DNA of 64,000 nucleotides from Agathobacter sp. (GCA_022775045.1 JALFLB010000057.1:105383-169382); one strand, 5' to 3'; positions 26,496 through 35,507 are shown, numbered from the stretch's first letter. Numbers and translations are program-made. The notes: generated by a model not told the origin, from the sequence alone.

Positions 26496-28268
26496 TTAAG
26501 GCGGGAGGGAAGCACTGACACACAGAGCTCCCCACCCTGTCTGTTCATTGGGGTATGTTTCTGCGAAGGGGAGTCGTCTTGCACCGCGAATCAGGTATGC
26601 TTTCATTTTTTCACCATAGAGAAAGGTGTCATTGTTTTCCAGAATGCCCCATTGCATGAGAAGCGCCGCACTGCCGCTTACAAAGGGTGTTGCCATGGAA
26701 GTTCCGCTGCGTGCTTCATATCCACCGCCTACAGCACAACTTATGATATCGACACCCGGAGCAACGATGTCCGGTTTGATTTGATTTGTGTTCCAGGTGA
26801 ATCCCCTGCCGGAGAAGGGAGCCGGGGTATTGGTACTTGCATCGTAGGCTCCGACGGTGATAACTTTGGCAGCTGTGGAGGGAATCGTAAGTGTAATTTC
26901 CGGTGTCGGGGTTAAAAATTGTGTCGAAAAACCCCGTAGTGCTCCGGCAGGCATCCACAGATCGTAGATTCCGTTTGTAACAGATTGGGCAGTCAATGAG
27001 AGAGTCCATACACCAGATTGAATGTAGTTTTGCTCCGGCAGCAGGTCGATGTAAATTTCCTGAAACAGACTGTAAGGAGAAGGCTCCCCATAGTAAATTA
27101 ATATCTGTGTATTGCCGGTTTGAAAACGCCAGCTGCCAGGCATGGCAGGAATGGAGATTGGGGCGGCACTGGCAGGTGGGAGAAGGGAAAAGCGGATATC
27201 ATCCCAGTAATTCTTCCAGATCTGGATGGAGAGAGAGGATTCGTAATCTCCAATTGAAAATTCCTGCTTTCGGGATTCAGATGGGCGAATACGTCCTCCG
27301 GTATGGCCACTGTTGTTTCCTTCATTTCCGCTTCCGACCACAATGTTAATCTTGCCGAGATCCGAAACCGTATTGAGGTAGGTTTCGAGGAGAGAGGTTC
27401 CACTGTGGGACCCATAAGTGTTTCCGAAGCTTAAGTTGATAACCAGTGGGAGGTTGTGGGCAATGGCATAGCGCACACTGTAGTCTACCGCCTGCATCAG
27501 CTGGGTGGTACTGGGAAAACCTTTTGGGTCGGGAGAACCAAGCTTGACAATGAGGAGTGTTGCTTCATAAGCGATACCACGGTAGACGCCATCAGAGGCG
27601 CGTCCATTTCCGGCGGCGATGCCGGTGACGTGAGTGCCATGACCGGAAGTGTCAATACTTGAACATAGTTCATACTGTTCTTCCGGAGTTGCAGCAGAGA
27701 GCGCAGCATTGATTCGGTCCCGGGAAAAGAGCGTTCCGAGCGAATAGCCCTCCGGAGGGAAATTGCCCAAAGTCGGATCGGCTGCAATGGTCTGATCCCA
27801 GAGCTCGGCAATTCTTGTACTGCCATCTGCATTACGGAAATCGGGATGTTTATAGTCGATGCCGGAGTCAATGACCGACACAAGGACACCGCGGCCGCTG
27901 AGAGATGTGGCAGTGTTTTCCTGCAGGCTTGTAATGCAGGAACTGCGTTTCCCGTTCAGGACTTCGAAAAACAATCGCCTTGAACGCTCGATGTAGATGA
28001 TAATGGGAGAAGAGGCAAGCGATGGAATGGCGGCTTCGGGGAGGCGGAGGATTGCATAATTTCCAAGAAGAATAGTAATTACATACTCCGGGAAAGTAAG
28101 TTTCAGTGCATCGGCAGTTCCGCTATAGAGGACAATGACTTCCCAGAGGCCGTCCGCGGCATTTGTTCCCGTAGACAGATCTGTGGAAGCGGCAAGCTCT
28201 TCCGGTGTAGCATTCAGGGCAGCGCGAAGAGAAGGTTCCATTTTTGGGTTTGAGACAGGCTGATCCAT
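26496..28268 (-). CDS. Csp-like subtilisin-family (S8) germination protease
   Basis: I start at ATG 28268 (MDQPVSN, 590 residues); the TTG start at 28304 would place codons across an inverted repeat. No good RBS precedes either. The N-terminal ~95 residues look like a prodomain; YIERSRRLFFE precedes the likely processing site. The catalytic triad is complete: Asp in VSVIDSGIDYKHPDF (~134), His in GHGTHVTGIAAGNG (~213) and Ser in SGTSMATPFVSGSAA (~524). A long insert between His and Ser (~330-470) matches the jelly-roll of clostridial Csp proteases, which activate the spore cortex hydrolase SleC. No signal peptide is present. Confidence 0.82.
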   Translation of the reverse strand: MDQPVSNPKMEPSLRAALNATPEELAASTDLSTGTNAADGLWEVIVLYSGTADALKLTFPEYVITILLGNYAILRLPEAAIPSLASSPIIIYIERSRRLFFEVLNGKRSSCITSLQENTATSLSGRGVLVSVIDSGIDYKHPDFRNADGSTRIAELWDQTIAADPTLGNFPPEGYSLGTLFSRDRINAALSAATPEEQYELCSSIDTSGHGTHVTGIAAGNGRASDGVYRGIAYEATLLIVKLGSPDPKGFPSTTQLMQAVDYSVRYAIAHNLPLVINLSFGNTYGSHSGTSLLETYLNTVSDLGKINIVVGSGNEGNNSGHTGGRIRPSESRKQEFSIGDYESSLSIQIWKNYWDDIRFSLLPPASAAPISIPAMPGSWRFQTGNTQILIYYGEPSPYSLFQEIYIDLLPEQNYIQSGVWTLSLTAQSVTNGIYDLWMPAGALRGFSTQFLTPTPEITLTIPSTAAKVITVGAYDASTNTPAPFSGRGFTWNTNQIKPDIVAPGVDIISCAVGGGYEARSGTSMATPFVSGSAALLMQWGILENNDTFLYGEKMKAYLIRGARRLPFAETYPNEQTGWGALCVSASLPP

Positions 28269-28283
28269 AGATAACACATTTTT

Positions 28284-28305
28284 GTTGTATTTTGATAAAT
28301 ACAAC
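28284..28305. promoter_or_regulatory. Perfect 9-bp inverted repeat, candidate operator
   Basis: GTTGTATTT-TGAT-AAATACAAC is a perfect palindrome between the divergent Csp-like protease and hydrogenase genes. It lies about 25 bases before a TACAAT -10-like box (28331-28336) for the hydrogenase, where a regulator would block or assist RNA polymerase. It is not an exact Rex box. Confidence 0.6.
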
Positions 28306-28393
28306 TATAGCTTTTTTATAAAAATTTATGTACAATAGGATTGTTTTATGAGAAATGAAGAAGCAAACCATGATGATTTAGTAAGGAGATTCT

Positions 28394-29842
28394 ATGTACG
28401 CTGACGAAAATGTTATTAAAATTAAGCATGCAGTGCTGCGTGAAGTGGCCAAATTAGCTTTTGAAGGGACTCTGGATTCTGAGAGAGACCATATTGCGGT
28501 TCATCTGATTCCGGGACCAACCCCACAGTTCCGCTGCTGTATTTATAAGGAGAGGGAGATCATCCGCCAACGTGTACGTCTTGCGGAAGGCAAGGCTCCG
28601 GGACCGGAAGATAACGGTAATGTGATTCAGGTCATCAGTGCAGCCTGTGAAGACTGTCCGATTTCCAGCTACACTGTAACGGAGAACTGCCAGAATTGTA
28701 TGGGTAAGGCATGTATCAATGCCTGTAAGTTCGGAGCCATCGAGGCGGGACGTCACCGTTCCCACATTGATCCGCAGAAATGTAAGGAATGCGGTAAGTG
28801 TGCGGCAGCCTGTCCTTACAATGCAATTGCACATCTGAAGAGACCGTGTAAATTTGCCTGCCCGGTAAATGCGATTACATACAATGAGTATGGAATTTCT
28901 GTCATCGATGATTCTAAATGTATCCGCTGTGGTAAGTGCATCCACAGTTGTCCATTTGGTGCCATTGGTTCTAAGACCTTCCTCGTGGATGTTATCAATG
29001 CTCTGAAGTCAGATAAGAAGGTTTATGCGATGGCAGCTCCGGCTACTGAGGGACAGTTCGGACCGAACATTACAATGAACAGCTGGAAGAAGGCAATGCA
29101 GGAACTGGGATTCAACGGATTTATCGAGGTGGGCTTAGGTGGTGATATGACTGCAGCCTACGAGGCAGAAGAATGGACAGAGGCTTATAAGAATGGTGAG
29201 AAGAAGGTTACTTCCTGCTGTCCTGGATTTGTGAATATGGTACGTATGCATTTCCCTGAGCTTGCAGATAAGGTTTCTACTACTGTATCTCCGATGTGTG
29301 CAGTTTCCCGTATGATCAAGGCGAAGGATCCGGATGCTATCACAGTATTTATCGGACCATGTATTGCCAAGAAGTCTGAGGTTGTGGACCAGAAGATTGA
29401 AGGAAATGCAGATTATGTGCTGACCTATTCTGAGATTCGTGCAATCATGAGTGCAAAGAATGTAGAGCTTCAGCCGGATGATACCTCATATCAGGAGTCT
29501 TCAGTATATGGAAAGCGTTTCGGTAACTCCGGTGGCGTTACGGCAGCAGTCGTTCAGAGTATGAAGGAGAGCAATGCCGGAATTGAGCCGAAGGTATGTA
29601 AGGCAAATGGTGCAGCAGAGTGTCGTAAGTTCTTAATGCTTATGAAGGCCGGAAAGCTTCCGGATGATTTCATCGAAGGTATGGCATGTGAGGGAGGCTG
29701 TGTCGGCGGACCAAGCTCTTTCAATGATATGATTACAACCAAGAAGTTCCGTGATGATCTGTTAGATAAGGCAGATGACCGTGAGATACACGAGAATTTG
29801 AAGAATTACCATATGGAGACGTTCTCTATGCATAGAGAGTAA
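28394..29842 (+). CDS. Monomeric [FeFe]-hydrogenase, group B-like
   Basis: The 482-residue protein has an N-terminal region (1-90), a Cys-rich ferredoxin part (~90-195) with repeated CxxC patterns (CKECGKCAAACPYN, CIRCGKCIHSCPFG), and the H-cluster domain. H-cluster motifs are TSCCPGFVNM (L1, ~273), FIGPCIAKKSEV (L2) and EGMACEGGCVGGPS (L3). L1 has Phe where the common form has Trp, and L2 has GPC instead of MPC, as in the less-studied group B enzymes. It probably handles hydrogen with ferredoxin in fermentation. AAGGAG precedes the ATG and a strong terminator follows. Confidence 0.88.
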   Translation: MYADENVIKIKHAVLREVAKLAFEGTLDSERDHIAVHLIPGPTPQFRCCIYKEREIIRQRVRLAEGKAPGPEDNGNVIQVISAACEDCPISSYTVTENCQNCMGKACINACKFGAIEAGRHRSHIDPQKCKECGKCAAACPYNAIAHLKRPCKFACPVNAITYNEYGISVIDDSKCIRCGKCIHSCPFGAIGSKTFLVDVINALKSDKKVYAMAAPATEGQFGPNITMNSWKKAMQELGFNGFIEVGLGGDMTAAYEAEEWTEAYKNGEKKVTSCCPGFVNMVRMHFPELADKVSTTVSPMCAVSRMIKAKDPDAITVFIGPCIAKKSEVVDQKIEGNADYVLTYSEIRAIMSAKNVELQPDDTSYQESSVYGKRFGNSGGVTAAVVQSMKESNAGIEPKVCKANGAAECRKFLMLMKAGKLPDDFIEGMACEGGCVGGPSSFNDMITTKKFRDDLLDKADDREIHENLKNYHMETFSMHRE

Positions 29843-29852
29843 AAGAAAAAAT

Positions 29853-29901
29853 AAAAATCCGCTGTATGAATGAGAAGTTATTTGTACAGCGGATTTTTTT
29901 G
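29853..29901 (+). terminator. Terminator after the hydrogenase
   Basis: AAATCCGCTGTA pairs with TACAGCGGATTT and is followed by T-rich sequence. Confidence 0.88.
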
Positions 29902-30013
29902 TTGTGAAATAATAAGGTTATATTAAGGTAAATTAAGGAAAAATAGATGGATGATTTTGCCGTAATGTACTATGATAAAACAGAAAAAGGGTCTATGAAG
30001 GAGTGAATGTATT

Positions 30014-30754
30014 ATGCTGGAAGTTATACATGTGACAAAAAAGTACCATAAAGTACTGGCGAATGACGATATCAATTTTGTGATTCCAAATGGACAGATC
30101 GGAATCCTGTTAGGACCGAATGGTGCAGGTAAGAGTACGATTATCAAGTGCATTATGGGATTTTTGAAATATCAGGGGCAGATCCGGGTGAACGGACTGG
30201 ACAACAAGTCGGTGGAAGCGAAGAAGATTATGGGATACGTGCCGGAGATACCGTCATTATATCCGAATCTTACAGTGGATGAGCACATGGAATTTATTGC
30301 AAGAGCGTATAAGCTGAAGGACTATAAAGCCTATAAGGATGAACTTCTGACACGCTTTGATCTGGATGACAGGCGCAAGAAGTTTGGGGATGAGTTGTCG
30401 AAGGGAATGCAGCAGAAGCTTTCCATTTGCTGTGGACTGCTGCCGCGCCCGCAGCTGGTTCTGTTCGATGAGCCGATGATCGGTCTTGATCCCCATGCGA
30501 TTAAGGAATTGAAGATTCTGCTGCAGGAACTTCGGGATAAGGGCTGTTCGGTACTGCTCAGTACTCATATGATTGACAGTATTGAGGAACTCTGGGATAC
30601 AACTTATATTATGCAGCGCGGCAGGGTTGCAGCCGTGGTACAGCGTGACCAGATCGGTGAGGAAGATAAGAAGCTGGAAGATATCTTCTTTGAGATTACC
30701 GAGGGAGGTTCGGATAACGAACAGAGGGATGATGCACCGGAGAGAGAGGAGTAA
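30014..30754 (+). CDS. ABC transporter ATP-binding protein
   Basis: The 246-residue ATPase has Walker A GPNGAGKST, signature LSKGMQQKLSI, Walker B LVLFDEPMIGLD and the switch His in LLSTHMID. It belongs to the exporter-type ATPases (CcmA/YtrB-like) that pair with a separate membrane subunit. The permease starts 3 bases after its stop. The substrate is unknown. Confidence 0.93.
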   Translation: MLEVIHVTKKYHKVLANDDINFVIPNGQIGILLGPNGAGKSTIIKCIMGFLKYQGQIRVNGLDNKSVEAKKIMGYVPEIPSLYPNLTVDEHMEFIARAYKLKDYKAYKDELLTRFDLDDRRKKFGDELSKGMQQKLSICCGLLPRPQLVLFDEPMIGLDPHAIKELKILLQELRDKGCSVLLSTHMIDSIEELWDTTYIMQRGRVAAVVQRDQIGEEDKKLEDIFFEITEGGSDNEQRDDAPEREE

Positions 30755-30757
30755 GCA

Positions 30758-32413
30758 ATGAAATTATGGGGTTATTATGCATGGCATACGCTTGTGAATA
30801 CCATTAAGAAAATGTTCCGAAGTACGGTGCTGGTAGTGCTTCTTGCAATTGTCGGTTTTGGAGTGATTTGCGGTCTGGTTGGAGGACTGATCGGAAGTGC
30901 AGTTGAAAGTGAGGAATCCACGGAGATTTCCAGTGAAATAGTAAGTGAAGAAGATTCCGGAGAGAATATAGAGGACGAAGAAGAAATGTCACCCGGGGAT
31001 GTGGCGATGGTCAAGGATTATGTGGAGGCAGCTGTTGCACTGATCTTTTTGGCAATTCTTCTGTGGGGATTGTATTCGGGATCCAAAAACGGAACAGATA
31101 TCTTCCAGATGGCAGATGTGAATCTTCTTTTTACGGCTCCGATGAAACCCCAGTCGGTTCTGATGTTTCGACTGAGTTTTCAAATGGCAGCAGCGATTGC
31201 GGCATCACTCTATCTTGTTTTTCAGATACCAAACCTTGTCATTAATGCAGGGCTTGGGGCGACGGCGGTGGTTGCGATGTTTGCAGGGTATATTATGCTG
31301 CTGATATTCCAGAGATTGATGGTGGTACTTTCCTATACGGTTTTTACCACCCATGAGCGCCTGAAGCAGTATGTCGTTCCTTTTATCTGGACATTTCTTG
31401 GCGTACTTGTGGTTGTGCTGGCAGTTGTCTTTTTTGCTGTTGACCGCAATCCGTACAGTTTGGTGCAGATGACCTTTGCCGGGCATTGGATGCGCTGTGT
31501 TCCATTGCTTGGATGGTACAAGGGAATGATTATGTGTGCGGTGAACGGACAGCTTCTTCCATTTCTGGGATATCTGCTTTTGCTTGTTGCGGGAATTGTA
31601 GTACTTATATTTCTTATCTGGCATATCAAGGCGGATTTCTATGAGGATGCACTTGCATCTGCCGGGAGGAATGCGCAGATTCAGGAGGCCGCGAAGGAAG
31701 GGCGAACCGCTGTTGCAAAGAAGCGTTCCAAGCGGATTCAAAGAACCGGAAGCTTTGGTGGAGAGGGAGCAAGCACTTTTTTTACCAAGGAGGTTTACTG
31801 CAGGAGACGTATGGCAAAGTTCGGATTTATTACCAACACCATGCTGTTTTATCTTGTAGTCAGCGTACTGCTTTCTGTTTTTACGGTGCGTTTGATGGAA
31901 AGCCACAGCTTTATGCTGGGAGGATGTGTGATTCTTGCAATTCTGTTCTTCCGCAATTTCGGGAATCCGATTGCACAGGAGACGGCTATGAACTGGCTGT
32001 ATCTTGTTCCGGACAGTCCATATAAAAAAGTATTTTTTGCGATGCTGGCAGGTTCTTATGGGTGTGCGATTGATCTTCTGCCGGGACTGATTGTCGGGGC
32101 AGTTATGATCGGAGAATCGCTGCCGGTAATGTTTTTGTGGTTTTTGACATTGGTGGTGGTGGACTTTATGCTGTCGGCTGTCGGGGTGATGCTTGAGGCT
32201 ATCTTTCCGGCCAGTGCACTGGATGTGGCAAAATCGATCATTCAGATGCTGCTGCGGTTCTTTATGATTTTGGTGCTTACAGTATTCATGGTTGTCGGGT
32301 ATTTCGCCGGTGGCGTACTGGCAGCGCTCATTCTCACAATGGCGGGCTCTGCAGTCATTGGAGGAATTATCTTTATCATCTATCCAAGCATGTTGCATAG
32401 TGGAAAAGTATAA
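30758..32413 (+). CDS. Putative ABC exporter membrane subunit
   Basis: The 551-residue protein has about 12 hydrophobic segments, with an acidic Ser/Glu-rich loop after the first one (VESEESTEISSEIVSEEDSG) and a basic cytoplasmic loop around residue 310-330 (TAVAKKRSKRIQRTG). The organisation resembles the putative ABC exporter family (ABC_export). It forms a two-gene operon with the upstream ATPase. A 403-aa antisense ORF in the track is a shadow. Confidence 0.82.
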   Translation: MKLWGYYAWHTLVNTIKKMFRSTVLVVLLAIVGFGVICGLVGGLIGSAVESEESTEISSEIVSEEDSGENIEDEEEMSPGDVAMVKDYVEAAVALIFLAILLWGLYSGSKNGTDIFQMADVNLLFTAPMKPQSVLMFRLSFQMAAAIAASLYLVFQIPNLVINAGLGATAVVAMFAGYIMLLIFQRLMVVLSYTVFTTHERLKQYVVPFIWTFLGVLVVVLAVVFFAVDRNPYSLVQMTFAGHWMRCVPLLGWYKGMIMCAVNGQLLPFLGYLLLLVAGIVVLIFLIWHIKADFYEDALASAGRNAQIQEAAKEGRTAVAKKRSKRIQRTGSFGGEGASTFFTKEVYCRRRMAKFGFITNTMLFYLVVSVLLSVFTVRLMESHSFMLGGCVILAILFFRNFGNPIAQETAMNWLYLVPDSPYKKVFFAMLAGSYGCAIDLLPGLIVGAVMIGESLPVMFLWFLTLVVVDFMLSAVGVMLEAIFPASALDVAKSIIQMLLRFFMILVLTVFMVVGYFAGGVLAALILTMAGSAVIGGIIFIIYPSMLHSGKV

Positions 32414-32415
32414 CA

Positions 32416-32444
32416 TTGACGAACATCTGTTCCTGTATTATAAT
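32416..32444 (+). promoter_or_regulatory. Sigma-A promoter of the radical SAM / DUF4130 pair
   Basis: TTGACG (32416-32421) and TATAAT (32439-32444) have a 17-base spacer, 3 bases after the exporter stop codon. Confidence 0.85.
32421..32432. promoter_or_regulatory. LexA-type SOS box 1
   Basis: GAACATCTGTTC fits the Gram-positive SOS box core GAAC-N4-GTTC. It overlaps the last base of the -35 box and the spacer, so a bound repressor would exclude RNA polymerase. Confidence 0.75.
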
Positions 32445-32448
32445 ATAA

Positions 32449-32460
32449 GAACGGATGTTC
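32449..32460. promoter_or_regulatory. LexA-type SOS box 2
   Basis: GAACGGATGTTC is a second GAAC-N4-GTTC, just after the -10 box and over the expected transcription start. Its centre is 28 bases from that of box 1. Confidence 0.75.
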
Positions 32461-32487
32461 TTTTACTTATAGGAGGAGGTGCGACGG

Positions 32488-34053
32488 ATGGCGAATATGG
32501 TACAGTCTGATGGAATGATGGAGAAGCTGACGATTCTTTCGGATGCGGCGAAGTACGATGTGGCCTGTACTTCGAGTGGTGTGCAGAGGGGAGGCGATGG
32601 AAAGAATATGGGCAGTGCCTCTGCCTGCGGAATTTGTCATACTTTTGCCGGAGATGGCCGTTGTATTTCACTCCTTAAGATTTTATTTACCAACGAGTGT
32701 ATCTATGATTGTAAGTATTGTATCAATCGTTCCTCAAATGATGTGAAGCGTGCAACATTCACACCGGAGGAGGTGTGTCAGCTTACGATGGAGTTTTACC
32801 GTCGCAATTATATAGAGGGATTGTTTTTAAGTTCGGGGATTATCCATTCACCGGATTACACCATGGGCTTGTTGTATGAGACCCTGTTCCTGTTGCGCAC
32901 AAAGTATCGGTTTCACGGATATATTCATATTAAGGGGATTCCGGGGGCCTCTGCAGATGTTGTGGAGATGGTCGGGTATCTGGCGGACCGGATGAGTGTG
33001 AATCTGGAGCTGCCGACAGCGGAGGGATTGCGGCAGGTGGCACCGAATAAGGTTCGTAAAAATATTCTGTCACCGATGCGTCAGATTCAGAATGGAATCA
33101 AGGAGAGCCGTTACAATCATGGTGTGACGAGTATGAAGGGTCGCATGTATATTGACGAGAAGTCCTATTATGAGCAGATGGCGCAGATTCAGGACAGCTA
33201 TGAACGGCTGCAGGATTATCAGAAGGGGATTCAGGCAATTCAGCAGAAGAAGGCGGACAAGGTTGCCAGGGAGAGTTGGGGAATTGGAACTTCCGAAGAA
33301 TTCCAGGCAGAAGGAACGGGAAAACCATCGACATATCTGCAGCAGTCCGGCACAGGACCATTAGCCTTACAGCAGACAACCCGTGGACTTGCGCAGCCGG
33401 ACCGCTACTTTGTTCCCGCAGGGCAGAGTACGCAGATGATTATTGGTGCCACTGGAGAGAGCGATTACCAGATTATGTCCGTGACGGAGGCATTGTATAA
33501 CCGTTTTGAAATGAAGAGGGTATTTTATTCTGCTTTTATCAATGTGAATCAGGATGCAGCGCTCCCGCAATTACAGCAGGGACCGCCGTTGTTGCGGGAG
33601 CATCGACTGTATCAGGCTGACTTTTTGCTTCGATTCTATGGATTTCGCGCAGACGAATTGTTATCGGAGGCCAAGCCGAACTTTAATGAACAGATTGATC
33701 CGAAGTGCGATTGGGCGGTGAATCATCTGGAGCTTTTTCCCGTGGAGATAAACAAAGCGGATTATTATACATTATTGCGCGTGCCCGGAATCGGTACGAA
33801 GAGTGCCAAGCGCATTCTTGCGGCAAGACGTCATGCTAAGCTTGATTTTAATGATATTAAGAAGATGGGCGTTGTGTTAAAACGCGCTCTCTATTTTATT
33901 ACCTGTAAGGGACGCATGATGTATCAGACGAAGTTGGAACAGAATTATATTACGAGACATCTGATCTATAACGATAGGCCGGCACAGCTGCTTTTGGCAG
34001 ATGGAAGCAGTCAGACATATGAACAGATGTCATTGTTTGATCACTTGAGTTAG
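32488..34053 (+). CDS. Putative DNA modification/repair radical SAM protein
   Basis: Start ATG 32488 lies 8 bases after AGGAGGAGG; the track's GTG overlaps the RBS. The 521-residue protein has a radical SAM Cys motif C-x3-C-x2-C in NECIYDCKYCINR (Cys ~71). The early segments DVACTSSGVQRG and ASACGICHTF also match the family linked to DUF4130 (TIGR03916). A helix-hairpin-helix DNA-binding motif (LRVPGIGTKSAKRIL, ~430) is near the C-terminus. The reaction is unknown. The promoter is flanked by two LexA-type boxes, and the DUF4130 gene follows 46 bases later. Confidence 0.9.
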   Translation: MANMVQSDGMMEKLTILSDAAKYDVACTSSGVQRGGDGKNMGSASACGICHTFAGDGRCISLLKILFTNECIYDCKYCINRSSNDVKRATFTPEEVCQLTMEFYRRNYIEGLFLSSGIIHSPDYTMGLLYETLFLLRTKYRFHGYIHIKGIPGASADVVEMVGYLADRMSVNLELPTAEGLRQVAPNKVRKNILSPMRQIQNGIKESRYNHGVTSMKGRMYIDEKSYYEQMAQIQDSYERLQDYQKGIQAIQQKKADKVARESWGIGTSEEFQAEGTGKPSTYLQQSGTGPLALQQTTRGLAQPDRYFVPAGQSTQMIIGATGESDYQIMSVTEALYNRFEMKRVFYSAFINVNQDAALPQLQQGPPLLREHRLYQADFLLRFYGFRADELLSEAKPNFNEQIDPKCDWAVNHLELFPVEINKADYYTLLRVPGIGTKSAKRILAARRHAKLDFNDIKKMGVVLKRALYFITCKGRMMYQTKLEQNYITRHLIYNDRPAQLLLADGSSQTYEQMSLFDHLS

Positions 34054-34099
34054 AGGTTTGCAATTGCCTAAGTGGGGAGTAATCGTATAAGGAGAGCAG

Positions 34100-34861
34100 A
34101 TGAGTGAAGAAATGATTTTGCGCTGTGAAGATTCACTGGAGGGAATCTTTACAGCAATCTATGAAGCATTTGTATACAAAAAGCAAATGGAACAGCCCTA
34201 TACCGACAGTATCTCTATTGCAATCGGAGAGGGATGTATGTCCTTGTTTGCAAAGGAAGTTACGGTGGAGACAGATGCCGAAAAGGTAGAGAAAACAGTG
34301 CATACCATACGCACAAGGCTTGGTTATTCGGTGTACGATACACTGCTTCATGCACTATGCCATTTTGAGGAAGAGCGGGCGAGTGTTGTTCTGGGGTATC
34401 TTGTAAGAGCTTTTGGTAAGGGGCATCGGATTTCGGAACACTTGTCAGATTCTTATGTGATGCGTGTCATGGAGTTATCTCGGAAGGTGGAGAATGAGAG
34501 ACAGAAGTTTTATGGATTTCTTCGGTTCCGTGATGCCGGGGAGGTTCTTGTTGCTGAGATTGAGCCAAAGTGTAATCTGGTGCCTCTGATGATGGAGCAT
34601 TTTACGGATCGTTATCCAAACGAGAATTTTATCATCTATGATGTCCAGAGAAAAATTGCGGCCGTACATGAGGCATACCATAATTGTGCCCTTGTTGCGG
34701 GAGCAGATTTACAGCTGGAGAACAGATATGAAGATGCTTTTGAGATGTTATGGAAGCAGTATGTTGCTGCGATGGAGATCAAGGATCGTCATAATGAGCG
34801 TTGTCAGAATAATTTGATGCCGAAGTGGTATCGGAAGTATATGTTTGAACATCAGAATTAG
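34100..34861 (+). CDS. DUF4130-family putative DNA repair protein
   Basis: The 253-residue protein resembles the TIGR03915 / DUF4130 family: it opens LRCEDSLEGIFTAIYEAF and ends with FIIYDVQRKIAAVHEA and MPKWYRKYM. In many other bacteria this domain is fused to a uracil-DNA glycosylase-like domain; here it stands alone. It is the constant genomic partner of the radical SAM protein upstream. AAGGAGAGCAG precedes the ATG. The activity is unknown; it is expected to share SOS control with its neighbour. Confidence 0.85.
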   Translation: MSEEMILRCEDSLEGIFTAIYEAFVYKKQMEQPYTDSISIAIGEGCMSLFAKEVTVETDAEKVEKTVHTIRTRLGYSVYDTLLHALCHFEEERASVVLGYLVRAFGKGHRISEHLSDSYVMRVMELSRKVENERQKFYGFLRFRDAGEVLVAEIEPKCNLVPLMMEHFTDRYPNENFIIYDVQRKIAAVHEAYHNCALVAGADLQLENRYEDAFEMLWKQYVAAMEIKDRHNERCQNNLMPKWYRKYMFEHQN

Positions 34862-34885
34862 TAAATGGATGGTTGATAAGCGGGG

Positions 34886-34913
34886 TTGAATTCTGTGGTT
34901 CTTGTGTTACAAT
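34886..34913 (+). promoter_or_regulatory. Promoter of the NUDIX gene
   Basis: TTGAAT (34886-34891) and TACAAT (34908-34913) are separated by 16 bases, about 45 bases before ATG 34960. Confidence 0.6.
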
Positions 34914-34959
34914 TGCATTAGTGTGTATCAATCAAGAGATGAAGAAAGAGGATAAAGGA

Positions 34960-35463
34960 ATGGAATTATGGGATATCTACGATAAGAATAAGGTTCGTAC
35001 CGGTCGGACGATGGAGCGGAATCATTTTAATCTGGCAGATGACGAGTATCATCTGACGGTGCTTGGTGTGATTGCACGCCCGGATGGACGTTTTCTGATT
35101 ACGAAGCGTGTTATGACGAAGGCATGGGCACCGGGCTGGTGGGAAGTATCCGGTGGAGCTGCACAGGCAGGGGAAGAGTCTGAAGAGGCAGTACGAAGAG
35201 AAATTCAGGAAGAGACGGGGCTGGATGTGACAGGAGCCGAGGGAGGATATCTGTTCACTTATCACAGGGAGAACCCTGGTGAGGGGGATAATTATTTTGT
35301 GGATATCTATCGCTATGTGATGGATATCGACGAGAGTGATCTGCATCTGCAGGAAGAAGAGACAGACGGTTTCATGTTCGCCACTGCGGAAGAGATTGCA
35401 GATTTGGCTAAGCAGGGAATATTCCTGCATTATGACAGTATCAAGAGAGCATTTGAACTGTAA
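34960..35463 (+). CDS. NUDIX hydrolase
   Basis: ATG 34960 (MELWDIYD, 167 residues) is preferred because upstream codons overlap the promoter. The NUDIX box GGAAQAGEESEEAVRREIQEETGLDV is complete (G-x5-E-x7-REUXEE-x-G-U), at about residues 64-89. The N-terminal WDIYD..... RTMERNHF resembles IPP isomerase-like NUDIX proteins, but the substrate cannot be told. It is probably monocistronic and close to, but separate from, the DUF4130 gene. Confidence 0.9.
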   Translation: MELWDIYDKNKVRTGRTMERNHFNLADDEYHLTVLGVIARPDGRFLITKRVMTKAWAPGWWEVSGGAAQAGEESEEAVRREIQEETGLDVTGAEGGYLFTYHRENPGEGDNYFVDIYRYVMDIDESDLHLQEEETDGFMFATAEEIADLAKQGIFLHYDSIKRAFEL

Positions 35464-35507
35464 TTGTGTGTGAATGGAGCCGGACAGGCTGATGACGAAT
35501 TGCCTAT

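Noticed and set aside
28284-28305. Rex operator
   Set aside because: The palindrome is TTGTATTT...AAATACAA, not TTGTTAA-N4-TTAACAA; kept only as a candidate operator.
31205-32416. 403-aa ORF on the minus strand
   Set aside because: It is antisense to the ABC exporter subunit, is His/Lys/Gln-rich with no known motif, and has no RBS.
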